DNA of 38,361 nucleotides from the NCBI GenBank assembly GCA_025966295.1, contig JAOPVD010000330.1:1-38361 (forward strand). Direction: 5' to 3'. Made by a program: the position numbers and the translations under genes. Below the pieces are notes generated by a model. The model was given only the letters and a program-made list of their open reading frames with translations, made no database searches and was not told the DNA's origin. Position 1 is the stretch's first letter. Every line of letters starts with the position of its first letter. Below, one piece after another: positions 23,113 through 31,349 of this stretch. The stretch is from Frankiales bacterium. Its GTDB lineage: Bacteria > Actinomycetota > Actinomycetes > Mycobacteriales > SCTD01.

Positions 23113-24416
23113 GACAGCGCGGCCAGCCGCTCGAAGACCGGCGCCAGCCGCTCCAGGTAGCGCTCCGGCCGGCAGACCTCGTCGAGGCGGGCCTCATCGA
23201 GCTGCTTGCCGGCGGCCTTGGCCTGCGCGGTGAGGGTCTCCCGGAACGGCGTGCCGGTCTCCCAGGTCTGCATCGCGGCGGCCTGCACGAACGCGTAGGC
23301 GTCCTCGCGCGACAGCCCGCCCTCGACCAGCTCCAGCAGCACCGTCGAGGTGTAGATCAGCCCGCCGGAGGACTCCAGGTTGAACCGCATCCGGTCGGTG
23401 TCGACGACCAGGCCGGTCACCAGCCGGGTGGTCAGGTGCAGCAGGTAGTCGGTGGCGATCGAGGCGTCCGGCAGGCAGACCCGCTCGGTCGAGGAGTGCG
23501 AGATGTCGCGCTCGTGCCAGAGCGGGATGCCCTCCATCACCGGTACGACGGCCGCGCGGACGATCCGGGCCATGCCGGCGATCCGCTCGCTGGCGATCGG
23601 GTTCTTCTTGTGGGGCATCGCCGACGAGCCCTTCTGGCCCTTGCCGAACGGCTCCCACAGCTCGCGGACCTCGGTGCGCTGGCCGTGCCGCACCTCGAGC
23701 GCGAACGACTCGCAGACCGTCGCCAAGATGGCCAGCGCCGAGACCCACTCGCTGATGCCGTCGCGGATGACGACCTGGGTGGCGGCGTCGGCGGGCTTCA
23801 GGCCCAGCCGCTGCGCGACGGCCTGCTCGACGCCGCCGTCGATGTTGGAGTAGGTGCCGACCGCGCCGGAGATCTTGGCGATCGCGACGGCGTCGCGGGC
23901 CCGCTTCAGGCGGTCCCGGCTGCGGGCCATCGCGAACGCGATGTCGGCGACCCGGTGGCCCCAGGTGGTGGGCTCGGCGTGGATGCCGTGCGTGCGGCCG
24001 ACCCGGACCGAGTCCTTGTGCGCCAGGCCCAGGTCACGCAGCGCGGCGACGAGGGTGTCGGCCTTGGCCAGCAGGATGTCGGTGGCCTCGACCAGCTGCA
24101 GCGCCAGCGCGGTGTCGAGCAGGTCGCTGCTGGTCATCCCGAAGTGCACGTAGGCGGCCGCCTCGCGCGGCGTGGTGTTGTCGGCCCAGGCCGACAGGAA
24201 CGCGATGACGTCGTGCTGGGTGACCGCCTCGATCTCGGCGACCGCCTCCGGTGTCGGGGGCTTGGCCTGGCGTACCGGCTCGACGCTGTCGGCGGGCACC
24301 GTGCCGGCGGCGGCGTGCACCTCCAGCACCAGCGTCTCGACCTGGCACCACAGCTCGTACTTGTGGGCCTCGCTCCAGACCCTCCCCATCTCGGGCAGGG
24401 TGTAGCGCTCGATCAC
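23109..24416 (-). CDS. purB: Adenylosuccinate lyase
   Basis: A 435-residue fumarase-superfamily lyase. It removes fumarate from SAICAR and from adenylosuccinate. The superfamily loop GSSAMPHKKNP is present with the catalytic Ser, as is the HxxxxxT-type TSSDLLDTALALQ and GRTHGIHAEPTTWG. N-terminal MIERYTLPEMGRVWSE is typical. The GTG start has GAGGAG upstream. It follows purE by 61 bases and overlaps purC by four, so it is part of purD-purE-purB-purC. Confidence 0.97.
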   Translation of the reverse strand: MIERYTLPEMGRVWSEAHKYELWCQVETLVLEVHAAAGTVPADSVEPVRQAKPPTPEAVAEIEAVTQHDVIAFLSAWADNTTPREAAAYVHFGMTSSDLLDTALALQLVEATDILLAKADTLVAALRDLGLAHKDSVRVGRTHGIHAEPTTWGHRVADIAFAMARSRDRLKRARDAVAIAKISGAVGTYSNIDGGVEQAVAQRLGLKPADAATQVVIRDGISEWVSALAILATVCESFALEVRHGQRTEVRELWEPFGKGQKGSSAMPHKKNPIASERIAGMARIVRAAVVPVMEGIPLWHERDISHSSTERVCLPDASIATDYLLHLTTRLVTGLVVDTDRMRFNLESSGGLIYTSTVLLELVEGGLSREDAYAFVQAAAMQTWETGTPFRETLTAQAKAAGKQLDEARLDEVCRPERYLERLAPVFERLAALS

Positions 24417-24477
24417 AGGTGCTCCTCAGGTACGGCGACGACGTCGCTCCCCATCCTCCCAGAGCCGCCGACGGGCA

Positions 24478-24969
24478 CTAGCGGATGGCGGCCTTCTCGA
24501 AGTCGTCCTTGAAGCGCCACACCCGGCGGCGCAGCTCCGGGTCGCCGACCGCCAGCACCTGTACGGCGAGCACGGCGGCGTTCAGGGCGTTGTCGATGCC
24601 GACCGCGGCCACCGGCACCCCCGGCGGCAGCTGGGTCAGCCCGAACAGCGCGTCCTGGCCGTCCAGGGCCCCGGCCGACAGCGGTACGCCGACGACCGGC
24701 AGCGCCACGTGCGCGGCCACGATGCCGGCCAGCGCGGCGGACCCGCCGGACCCGGCGATGACGACCTCGATGCCGCGCGGCTCGAGCTCGCCCATCCACT
24801 CCGCCAGCGCCCGCGGGGAGCGGTGCGGCGACATGCAGACCTCGTCGTACACGACGCCGAAGCGCGCGAGCAGCGCGCCGGCCTGCGCCATCTGGTCGTG
24901 CTCGGCCGGGCTGCTGTAGATGATCGCGACACGCGGGGTCCGCTCGTCGCCGTCCAGCACCTGCGTCAT
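24478..24969 (-). CDS. purE: Divergent PurE-like AIR carboxylase family protein
   Basis: A 163-residue PurE fold protein, expected to convert N5-CAIR to CAIR (class I) or AIR to CAIR (class II). The His of SAHRTP is kept in MSPHRSP (His49), and IAGSGGSAALAGIVAAHVAL and PVVGVPLSAGALDGQDALF fit PurE. However, the N-terminal phosphate/CAIR-binding motif GSxSD is replaced by SSPAE (19-23). The C-terminal GKAGAxNA element reads DNALNAA, shorter and more like class II enzymes. It overlaps purD (ATGA) with AGGAGG before the ATG. No purK is in the window. It may be a variant mutase, a class II-type carboxylase or a paralogue, with the true purE elsewhere. Confidence 0.8.
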   Translation of the reverse strand: MTQVLDGDERTPRVAIIYSSPAEHDQMAQAGALLARFGVVYDEVCMSPHRSPRALAEWMGELEPRGIEVVIAGSGGSAALAGIVAAHVALPVVGVPLSAGALDGQDALFGLTQLPPGVPVAAVGIDNALNAAVLAVQVLAVGDPELRRRVWRFKDDFEKAAIR

Positions 24970-26240
24970 GAGCCCTCCTGGGTCGGGACCGAGATCTCAC
25001 CACGAACGGCCTTGGCCGCGATGTCCGAGCGCCAGAAACCGCCACGCAGCGTGACCGCCTCGAGCCCGAGGTAGGCCCGGTCGCGGGCGTCGGCGAGCGA
25101 CAGCCCGGTGGCGGTCACCGACAGCACCCGGCCGCCGCTGCTGACCACCCGGTCGTCGTCGAGCGCGGTGCCGGCGTGCAGCACGGCGACCCCGTCCGGC
25201 AGGTCGCCGACCACGACGTCGTCGCCGGCGACCGGCGTACCCGGGTAGTTCTCGGCCGCGACCACCACGGTCACCGACGCGCCCGGCTTCCACTGAAGCG
25301 GCGGGTGGTTGGCGAGCTGGCCGGTGGCGCAGGCCAGCAGCAGCCCGGCCAGCGGGGTGTCCAGCAGCGCCAGCACCGACTGGGTCTCCGGGTCGCCGAA
25401 GCGGCAGTTGAACTCCACCACCTGCGGGCCGCGCGAGGTCATCGCCAGGCCGGCGTAGAGCAGCCCGCTGAACGGCGTGCCGCGGCGGCTCATCTCGTCG
25501 ATGACGGGCTGCAGCACCGAGGCCGTGACGTCCTCGACGGTGCCGGCCGGCAGCCATGGCAGCGGCGCGTAGGCGCCCATCCCGCCGGTGTTGGGGCCGG
25601 TGTCGTCGTCGCCGACCCGCTTGTGGTCCTGGGCCGGCAGCAGCGGCCGCACCGTGGTCCCGTCGGTGACCGCGAACAGCGACACCTCCGGGCCGTCGAG
25701 GAAGTCCTCGATGACGACCCTGGCACCGGCGGTGGCCAGCGCGTCACGGGCGAACACCTCCGCCGCCAGCAGGTCCTCGGTGACCAGCACGCCCTTGCCC
25801 GCCGCCAGCCCGTCGGCCTTCACCACGTACGGCGGGACGCGGGCGCTCAGGGCGGCGACCGCCTCGTCGGCGGTGTGGCAGGTGTCGGCCGCCGCGGTCG
25901 GGACCCCGGCGGCGGCCATCACCTGCTTGGCGAAGGTCTTCGAGCCCTCGATCTGGGCGGCCGGCGCGGACGGCCCGAACACCGGGATCCCGGCCGCCCG
26001 GACCGCGTCGGCGACGCCCGCGACCAGCGGCGCCTCGGGGCCGACCACGACCAGGTCGAAGCCCCGGGCGAGCGAGGCGACCGCGGTCGGGTCGAGCGGG
26101 TCGACCGGCAGCGCCTCGGCCACCTGGACGGTCCCGGCGTTGCCCGGCGCCACCGCCAGCGACGTGACCGCAGGGTCGCGCGAGAGGGCGAGCGCCAAGG
26201 CGTGCTCGCGTGCACCGGTGCCGACGACAAGGACCTTCAC
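24966..26240 (-). CDS. purD: Phosphoribosylamine-glycine ligase (GAR synthetase)
   Basis: A 424-residue ATP-grasp ligase joining glycine to phosphoribosylamine. N-terminal KVLVVGTGAREHALA, ATP-grasp VVKADGLAAGKGV, QDHKRVGDDDTGPNTGGMGA and the metal-binding EFNCRFGDPETQ are all present. The start is the GTG at 26240. The upstream in-frame extension overlaps the RNA-ligase gene on the other strand and has no site. TAACCT lies seven bases before the GTG, so the transcript is probably leaderless. It heads purD-purE-purB-purC and overlaps purE by four bases. Confidence 0.97.
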   Translation of the reverse strand: MKVLVVGTGAREHALALALSRDPAVTSLAVAPGNAGTVQVAEALPVDPLDPTAVASLARGFDLVVVGPEAPLVAGVADAVRAAGIPVFGPSAPAAQIEGSKTFAKQVMAAAGVPTAAADTCHTADEAVAALSARVPPYVVKADGLAAGKGVLVTEDLLAAEVFARDALATAGARVVIEDFLDGPEVSLFAVTDGTTVRPLLPAQDHKRVGDDDTGPNTGGMGAYAPLPWLPAGTVEDVTASVLQPVIDEMSRRGTPFSGLLYAGLAMTSRGPQVVEFNCRFGDPETQSVLALLDTPLAGLLLACATGQLANHPPLQWKPGASVTVVVAAENYPGTPVAGDDVVVGDLPDGVAVLHAGTALDDDRVVSSGGRVLSVTATGLSLADARDRAYLGLEAVTLRGGFWRSDIAAKAVRGEISVPTQEGS

Positions 26241-26253
26241 CCGCAGGAGGTTA
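26241..26253 (-). promoter_or_regulatory. Leaderless promoter of purD (TAACCT-N7-GTG)
   Basis: TAACCT (26248-26253, minus strand) ends seven bases before the purD GTG. No Shine-Dalgarno sequence lies between them. The AGGAGG visible here is on the plus strand, 21 bases before the next gene, too far to serve it. Confidence 0.5.
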
Positions 26254-26273
26254 CTGACGGCCCGGGACGGTGC

Positions 26274-26792
26274 ATGATCACGGCCGTGGAGAGCGCGATC
26301 CTGCTGACCGTCCCGGAGGCCGAGGCCCTGGTCGGTGCCCTGCGCCAGGAGGGCGACGCGTCCGCGGCCCACGGCGTGCCGGCGCACGTCACGCTGCTCT
26401 ACCCGTTCGTGCCGGACCCGGACGTCGGCTGCGTCGAGGAGCTGCAGTTCTTCTTCGAGCGGGTCGACCCGTTCACGCTGGACTTCACGGCGGTCGGGGA
26501 GTTCCCGGAGGTGGTCTACCTGGCGCCGGAGCAGGCCGACGAGGTGCAGCACCTCATCGGGGCGCTGGTGCGGCGCTGGCCCGAGTGCCCGCCCTACAAC
26601 GGGCTGTTCGCGGACGTGGTGCCGCACCTGACGGTGGTCGACACCCCGGACGCGGCGCTGCGGGACCGCGCCCGGGCGGCCGTGGAGGCCGGCCTGCCGG
26701 TCCGCTCGACCGCCCGCGAGGCATCGCTGTGGGTGCACGACGACGCCGGCTGGCGGCAGCTCGCGGTCTTCGCGTTCGCGCCGCACGAGTAG
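26274..26792 (+). CDS. 2'-5' RNA ligase/2H phosphoesterase family protein
   Basis: A 172-residue 2H phosphoesterase. The two catalytic H-x-T motifs are HVT (38-40, PAHVTLLYPF) and HLT (118-120, PHLTVVDTP), the expected distance apart. The family includes LigT RNA ligases and cyclic phosphodiesterases acting on 2',3'-cyclic or ADP-ribose-cyclic phosphates. The true substrate is unknown. ATG at 26274 is chosen. A GTG four codons on is an alternative. It is divergent from purD, which has 33 bases between starts, and convergent with purA. Confidence 0.85.
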   Translation: MITAVESAILLTVPEAEALVGALRQEGDASAAHGVPAHVTLLYPFVPDPDVGCVEELQFFFERVDPFTLDFTAVGEFPEVVYLAPEQADEVQHLIGALVRRWPECPPYNGLFADVVPHLTVVDTPDAALRDRARAAVEAGLPVRSTAREASLWVHDDAGWRQLAVFAFAPHE

Positions 26793-26814
26793 GCCGGCGG
26801 GCGCGGCCCGGGTC

Positions 26815-28098
<1,284 letters not shown>

Positions 28099-28123
28099 AG
28101 CGCTGCTCCCTAGAAATACCGAA

Positions 28124-28148
28124 AGGCCCTCGCAAGTGCGACGGGCCT
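28124..28148 (-). promoter_or_regulatory. Hairpin in the purA leader, possible attenuator
   Basis: AGGCCC-G-TCGCA-CT-TGCGA-GGGCCT on the minus strand (11 pairs, one bulge, two-base loop) is followed by TTTCGGTATTTC and then the purA start 26 bases later. A possible -10 box TAGACT lies upstream at 28161-28166. A terminator-like stem inside a leader suggests attenuation; it could instead end plus-strand read-through. Confidence 0.4.
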
Positions 28149-28169
28149 CTTGCGGAAAAAGTCTAGCCG

Positions 28170-28181
28170 TAAGGTCGTGGT
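28170..28181 (+). promoter_or_regulatory. Leaderless promoter (TAAGGT-N6-GTG)
   Basis: TAAGGT (28170-28175), six bases, then the GTG at 28182. Same spacing as at purS and the DedA gene. Confidence 0.5.
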
Positions 28182-28682
28182 GTGGCGAAGATCCCAGGTG
28201 TCGACAGCTTCGTCGGCGGCGTGCTCGCGGTCCTGCAGGCGCAGACCGAGGCGCTCGCGGCCCTCCCCGGCGCGGTGCAGTCGCTGAGCGCCGCGGTCAA
28301 GAACCTCGCCGACGCGACCGCCGGCGCCAAGGACACGATCCAGACCCTGAACCGGCTGGCGACCCGGATCGAGGGCATCGTCGAGGAGCTCGAGGAGCCG
28401 CTCAAGGCGCTGGCCCCCGGGATGACCCGGATGGCCGCCGTCCTGGACGACCCGGTCGTCAGCACCGTGCCGGAGACGCTGGCGCAGGTGCAGCGCGACA
28501 TCCTGCCGGTGCTGCGGACGCTGGCCGACACCAACGACCGGGTGGCGTTCATCGCCGGCTCCACCGAGCGGATCATGGCCTTCGTGGACGAGACCGGCCG
28601 GACGATCGCCGGCATCCCGGGCGCCGCGCTGCTCGCCCGCCGCAAGCCCGCCGTGCCGAAGCCGGCGGTCGCCGACTCCTAG
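28182..28682 (+). CDS. Small helical (phasin/apolipoprotein-like) conserved protein
   Basis: A 166-residue protein without signal peptide or enzyme motif. Long amphipathic helices run through residues 15-110, with heptad-like spacing of Ala/Leu (AVLQAQTEALAALPGAVQSL, then LSAAVKNLADAT). The C-terminal GIPGAALLARRKP is basic. Such sequences are seen in phasin-like and coiled-coil proteins of actinobacteria, but I recognise no named family. GTG start, likely leaderless. Its TAG stop overlaps that of the DUF3151 gene on the other strand by two bases. Confidence 0.75.
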   Translation: MAKIPGVDSFVGGVLAVLQAQTEALAALPGAVQSLSAAVKNLADATAGAKDTIQTLNRLATRIEGIVEELEEPLKALAPGMTRMAAVLDDPVVSTVPETLAQVQRDILPVLRTLADTNDRVAFIAGSTERIMAFVDETGRTIAGIPGAALLARRKPAVPKPAVADS

Positions 28683-29098
28683 GCCTCCAGCGCTCCCCGG
28701 GCGGCCGGGTCGGAGTCGTCCAGGAACGTCCGGATCCGGTCCGCCTCGGCGCGCTCACCGATCTCGTCGGCGGCCCGGCCGAGCGCGTAGAGCGCCCGCA
28801 GGAAGCCCTGGTTGGGGGCGTGCGCCCACGGCACCGGACCGAAGCCCTTCCAGCCGTTGCGGCGCAGCGCATCCAGGCCGCGGTGGTAGCCGACCCGGGC
28901 GTAGGCGTAGCTCTCGATGACGGCGCCGCGGCCCCAGGCCGCCTCCGCCAGCTGGGCCCAGGCCGCGCTGTGGGTCGGGTGCGCGGCCGCCACCTCGGCC
29001 GGGTCGGTGCCGGCCTCCAGCAGCTGGCGCGGCGCGGCCTCGTCGGGGAGCAGGGTCGGCGGCGGTCCGCCCAGCAGGTCCTTGCCGGTGATGCTCAT
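28679..29098 (-). CDS. DUF3151 family protein
   Basis: A 139-residue actinobacterial protein of the DUF3151 family. Helical TPR-like segments are seen: AAWAQLAEAAWGRGAVIESYAYAR and YHRGLDALRRNGWKGFGPVPW, then RALYALGRAADEIGE. The GWKGxGxVPW stretch is the family hallmark. No catalytic residue is evident and the function is unknown. The start MSITGKDLLGG is chosen over a longer frame reaching into repeat A4. It stands alone, with A4 upstream. Confidence 0.85.
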   Translation of the reverse strand: MSITGKDLLGGPPPTLLPDEAAPRQLLEAGTDPAEVAAAHPTHSAAWAQLAEAAWGRGAVIESYAYARVGYHRGLDALRRNGWKGFGPVPWAHAPNQGFLRALYALGRAADEIGERAEADRIRTFLDDSDPAARGALEA

Positions 29099-29165
29099 GG
29101 CGCCATGATGCCGTCCGCCGGTGCGGCCGCTCGCACGGCACCCCCGCGCGCCACCCCGGCCCTCG

Positions 29166-29229
29166 CCGATCATGGGATGAGTGCCCGCGCCGCACGCTCA
29201 GGAGATGGGCAACAGTTCCATGATCGGCG
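29166..29229 (-). repeat. Dispersed palindromic repeat, family A, copy 4 (inverted)
   Basis: GCCGATCATGG ... CCATGATCGGC around CCGCACGCTCAGGAGATGGGC. It is in the same orientation as copy 3. It fills the gap between the DUF3151 start and the end of the PaiB-like gene, six bases from that stop codon. Confidence 0.9.
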
Positions 29230-29234
29230 CGGGA

Positions 29235-29840
29235 TCAGGCCAGAGGGGTACGGCGGAGGAGCTGGGCCAACGCGCCCTCGTCGCCGCGGGCCTGCAGCTG
29301 GGCGGCCACCGCCGACCGGTGGGCGGCGTCCACGTTCCCGCCGTACTTGAACTTGGCCTCGGCGGACCGCACCGCCAGCCGCAGCCCGCGGATGCCGGGC
29401 AGCCGCCGCTCGTGCACCACCGGGTCGGCCACCGCCGACCCCGGCTCGAACGCGCCGAGCTGGGCCCGGAGCACCTCCAGCAGCTGCTCGCCCTCCAGCA
29501 CGGTGGCCTCGCACACCAGCGTGACGGCGGCGTAGTAAGACGTGGGGACGCCGAGGGTCGGGTCCTCGTCGCCGACCGCCTTCCACGCCGACGGCACGTA
29601 GGCCCAATCGCCGTGCACCGAGAACACCACGGTGGGGTCCTCCTCGACCGCCCGCAGCGCCGGGTTCGGCCGGGCCAGGTGCAGCAGCACCTCGCTGCCG
29701 TCCCAGATGAAGTGGGTGGGCACCACCACCGGCACCGCCCGGCCGCGGCCGGGGGCGATGAGGGTGCCGACCTGCTGGGTCCCGAGCCAGGCCCGCCACT
29801 CGTCGTCGTCGCTGGCGGCGTCCCAGGGGTGGATGAGCAC
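29235..29840 (-). CDS. PaiB-like FMN-binding/pyridoxamine 5'-phosphate oxidase-fold protein
   Basis: A 201-residue split-barrel flavin-binding fold protein. The N-terminal GTLIAPGRGRAVPVVVPTHFIWDGSEVLLHLARPNP (continuous in residues 25-60) contains the PaiB-type VPTHF...H-ARPNP signature. VPTSYYAAV and IRGLRLAVRSAEAKFK follow, the latter a family C-terminal hallmark. PaiB-type proteins are called FMN-binding negative regulators, although an oxidoreductase role is also possible. GTG start. TAGCCT six bases before it overlaps the stop of the upstream permease gene, so it has a likely promoter of its own. Confidence 0.85.
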   Translation of the reverse strand: MLIHPWDAASDDDEWRAWLGTQQVGTLIAPGRGRAVPVVVPTHFIWDGSEVLLHLARPNPALRAVEEDPTVVFSVHGDWAYVPSAWKAVGDEDPTLGVPTSYYAAVTLVCEATVLEGEQLLEVLRAQLGAFEPGSAVADPVVHERRLPGIRGLRLAVRSAEAKFKYGGNVDAAHRSAVAAQLQARGDEGALAQLLRRTPLA

Positions 29841-29852
29841 AGCCTCAGGCTA
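29841..29852 (-). promoter_or_regulatory. Leaderless promoter (TAGCCT-N6-GTG) inside the permease stop
   Basis: TAGCCT (29847-29852, minus strand) includes the TAG stop of the ABC permease, followed by six bases and the PaiB-like gene GTG. Confidence 0.45.
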
Positions 29853-30629
29853 GGCGGCGACCCAAGCGGTTTCCTTCAGCCGCTGGGCGTCGTCGAACAG
29901 CTCGCGGATGCCGAGCCGGGCGGCCACCACGCCGGCGATCGCGACCGCGCCGAGCAGCATGTACATCACCACCACCTGGTACCGGATCGCGGTCAGCGGG
30001 TCGACGCCGGCGAGCAGCAGGCCGGTCATCGCCCCCGGCAGCGAGATGAGCCCGACCGTCTTGACCGCGTCGATGTCGGTGACCAGCGCGGTCCGCAGCG
30101 CCAGCCGCCGGTGCGGCGCGAAGGCCTCCGCCGCCGGCAGCCCGAGCGCCAGCCGGGCCTCCACGAAGCGGCGGGACGCGACGGCCTCCTCGGCCAGCCG
30201 GAGCAGCACCACCGAGGTGCCGCGGGTCGCGGCCGACACCACCATCCCGCCGACCGGCACCACGACCCGCGGCTCGGCCTGGATGACCTGCGCCGCCACC
30301 AGCAGCCCGAGGGTGGCGGTGACCCCGACCGTGATGGCGGTCGCGGCCACCCAACCGGCCCGCGGCACGCCCCTGCCGCGGCCGGCCGCGACGCGGGCCC
30401 CGACGGCCACCATCCCGACCACCCAGAGCAGCGACCCGGGCAGGCCGGTGTGGGTGAACAGCACCCCCAGCAGGGCGCCGACCGCGACCAGCTGCACGAT
30501 CGCCCGCACCGCCGCGATCGCCACCTCCCGGCCCAGGCCGAGGCCCTCGCGGACCACCACGGCCAGGCAGGCGGCGACCAGCAGCACGGAGGCGCCGACC
30601 CCCCACCAGGTGGGCACCGACGGGCTCAC
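29850..30629 (-). CDS. fetB: FetB-type (UPF0014) ABC exporter permease
   Basis: A 259-residue membrane protein of the UPF0014/FetB (YbbM) family, with about seven hydrophobic segments. REVAIAAVRAIVQLVAVGALLG opens the family core. GMVVSAATRGTSVVLLRLAEE is typical, as is SLPGAMTGLLLAGVDPLTAIRYQ. In E. coli FetA/FetB exports iron and relieves oxidative stress. The substrate here is inferred. GTG start in a GTGA overlap with the ATPase gene upstream. Confidence 0.88.
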   Translation of the reverse strand: MSPSVPTWWGVGASVLLVAACLAVVVREGLGLGREVAIAAVRAIVQLVAVGALLGVLFTHTGLPGSLLWVVGMVAVGARVAAGRGRGVPRAGWVAATAITVGVTATLGLLVAAQVIQAEPRVVVPVGGMVVSAATRGTSVVLLRLAEEAVASRRFVEARLALGLPAAEAFAPHRRLALRTALVTDIDAVKTVGLISLPGAMTGLLLAGVDPLTAIRYQVVVMYMLLGAVAIAGVVAARLGIRELFDDAQRLKETAWVAA

Positions 30630-31291
30630 GACGCGCCCCGCAGGTAGGCCGACTCAGTCGCCGGCCCGGCCTCCACGACGTGGCCGCGGTCCAGCACCAC
30701 GACGTCGTCGGCCAGCCGGCTGGCCTGTCGCAGGTCGTGGCTGACGAGCACCGCGGACAGTCCGTCGGCGACCAGCGCCCGGACCACGCGCTCCACGGAC
30801 TGTGCCGCGACGGCGTCGAGCGCCGAGGTCGGCTCGTCGAGCAGCAGCACCTCCGGGCCGACGGCGAGCGCCCGGGCCAGGCACAGCCGCTGCGCCTCGC
30901 CGCCCGACAGCGACGCGGTGTCCCGGTCGAGCGCGATCCCGTCCAGCCCTGCGCGGCCGAGCAGCACCCGCGCCTCGTCGTCGCGGAGCGTCGGGCGTCC
31001 GACGGCCAGGTCGGCCCGCACCGTCGCGCCCAGCAGCACCGGGGCCTGCTGCACCAGCCCGACCCGGCGCCGCACCTCGAGCACGTCGTACGACGGAAGC
31101 GGGCGCCCGTGGAACAGCACCCGCCCGGAGGTGGGCTCCAGCAGCCGGTCGAGCAGCCGCAGCACGGTGGACTTGCCGGCGCCGCTGGGACCGGCGACGG
31201 CGGTGCAGCGGCCGGGCGCGAACGACGCGCTGAGGCCGTCGAGCACGGTGACGCCGCCGCGCACGACCGAGACGTTGTCCAGGACGAGCAC
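30626..31291 (-). CDS. fetA: FetA-type ABC transporter ATPase
   Basis: A 221-residue ABC ATPase, a single nucleotide-binding domain. Walker A is GPSGAGKST (34-42), the Q-loop QQAPVLLG, the signature LSGGEAQR (128-135), Walker B VLLLDEP (148-154) and the switch His in SHD. It pairs with the FetB-like permease, with which it shares a four-base overlap, to form a two-component exporter, probably for iron. GTG start just after a terminator belonging to the metalloprotease gene. Confidence 0.9.
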   Translation of the reverse strand: MLVLDNVSVVRGGVTVLDGLSASFAPGRCTAVAGPSGAGKSTVLRLLDRLLEPTSGRVLFHGRPLPSYDVLEVRRRVGLVQQAPVLLGATVRADLAVGRPTLRDDEARVLLGRAGLDGIALDRDTASLSGGEAQRLCLARALAVGPEVLLLDEPTSALDAVAAQSVERVVRALVADGLSAVLVSHDLRQASRLADDVVVLDRGHVVEAGPATESAYLRGAS

Positions 31292-31306
31292 GTGGACATC
31301 ATGCGC

Positions 31307-31337
31307 GAGGGCCGGCCCCCGTGGGGAGCCGGCCCTC
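31307..31337 (-). terminator. Terminator of the M6 metalloprotease gene
   Basis: Stem GAGGGCCGGC / GCCGGCCCTC (10 pairs) with further CCC/GGG pairing inside lies 13 bases after the protease stop codon on the minus strand and just before the fetA start. Confidence 0.75.
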
Positions 31338-31349
31338 GGGCAGGTCGGG

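Noticed and set aside
24478..24969. Frameshift or pseudogene explanation for the unusual PurE
   Set aside because: The frame is intact from a good ribosome-binding site to the stop, with even codon use and coupling to purD.
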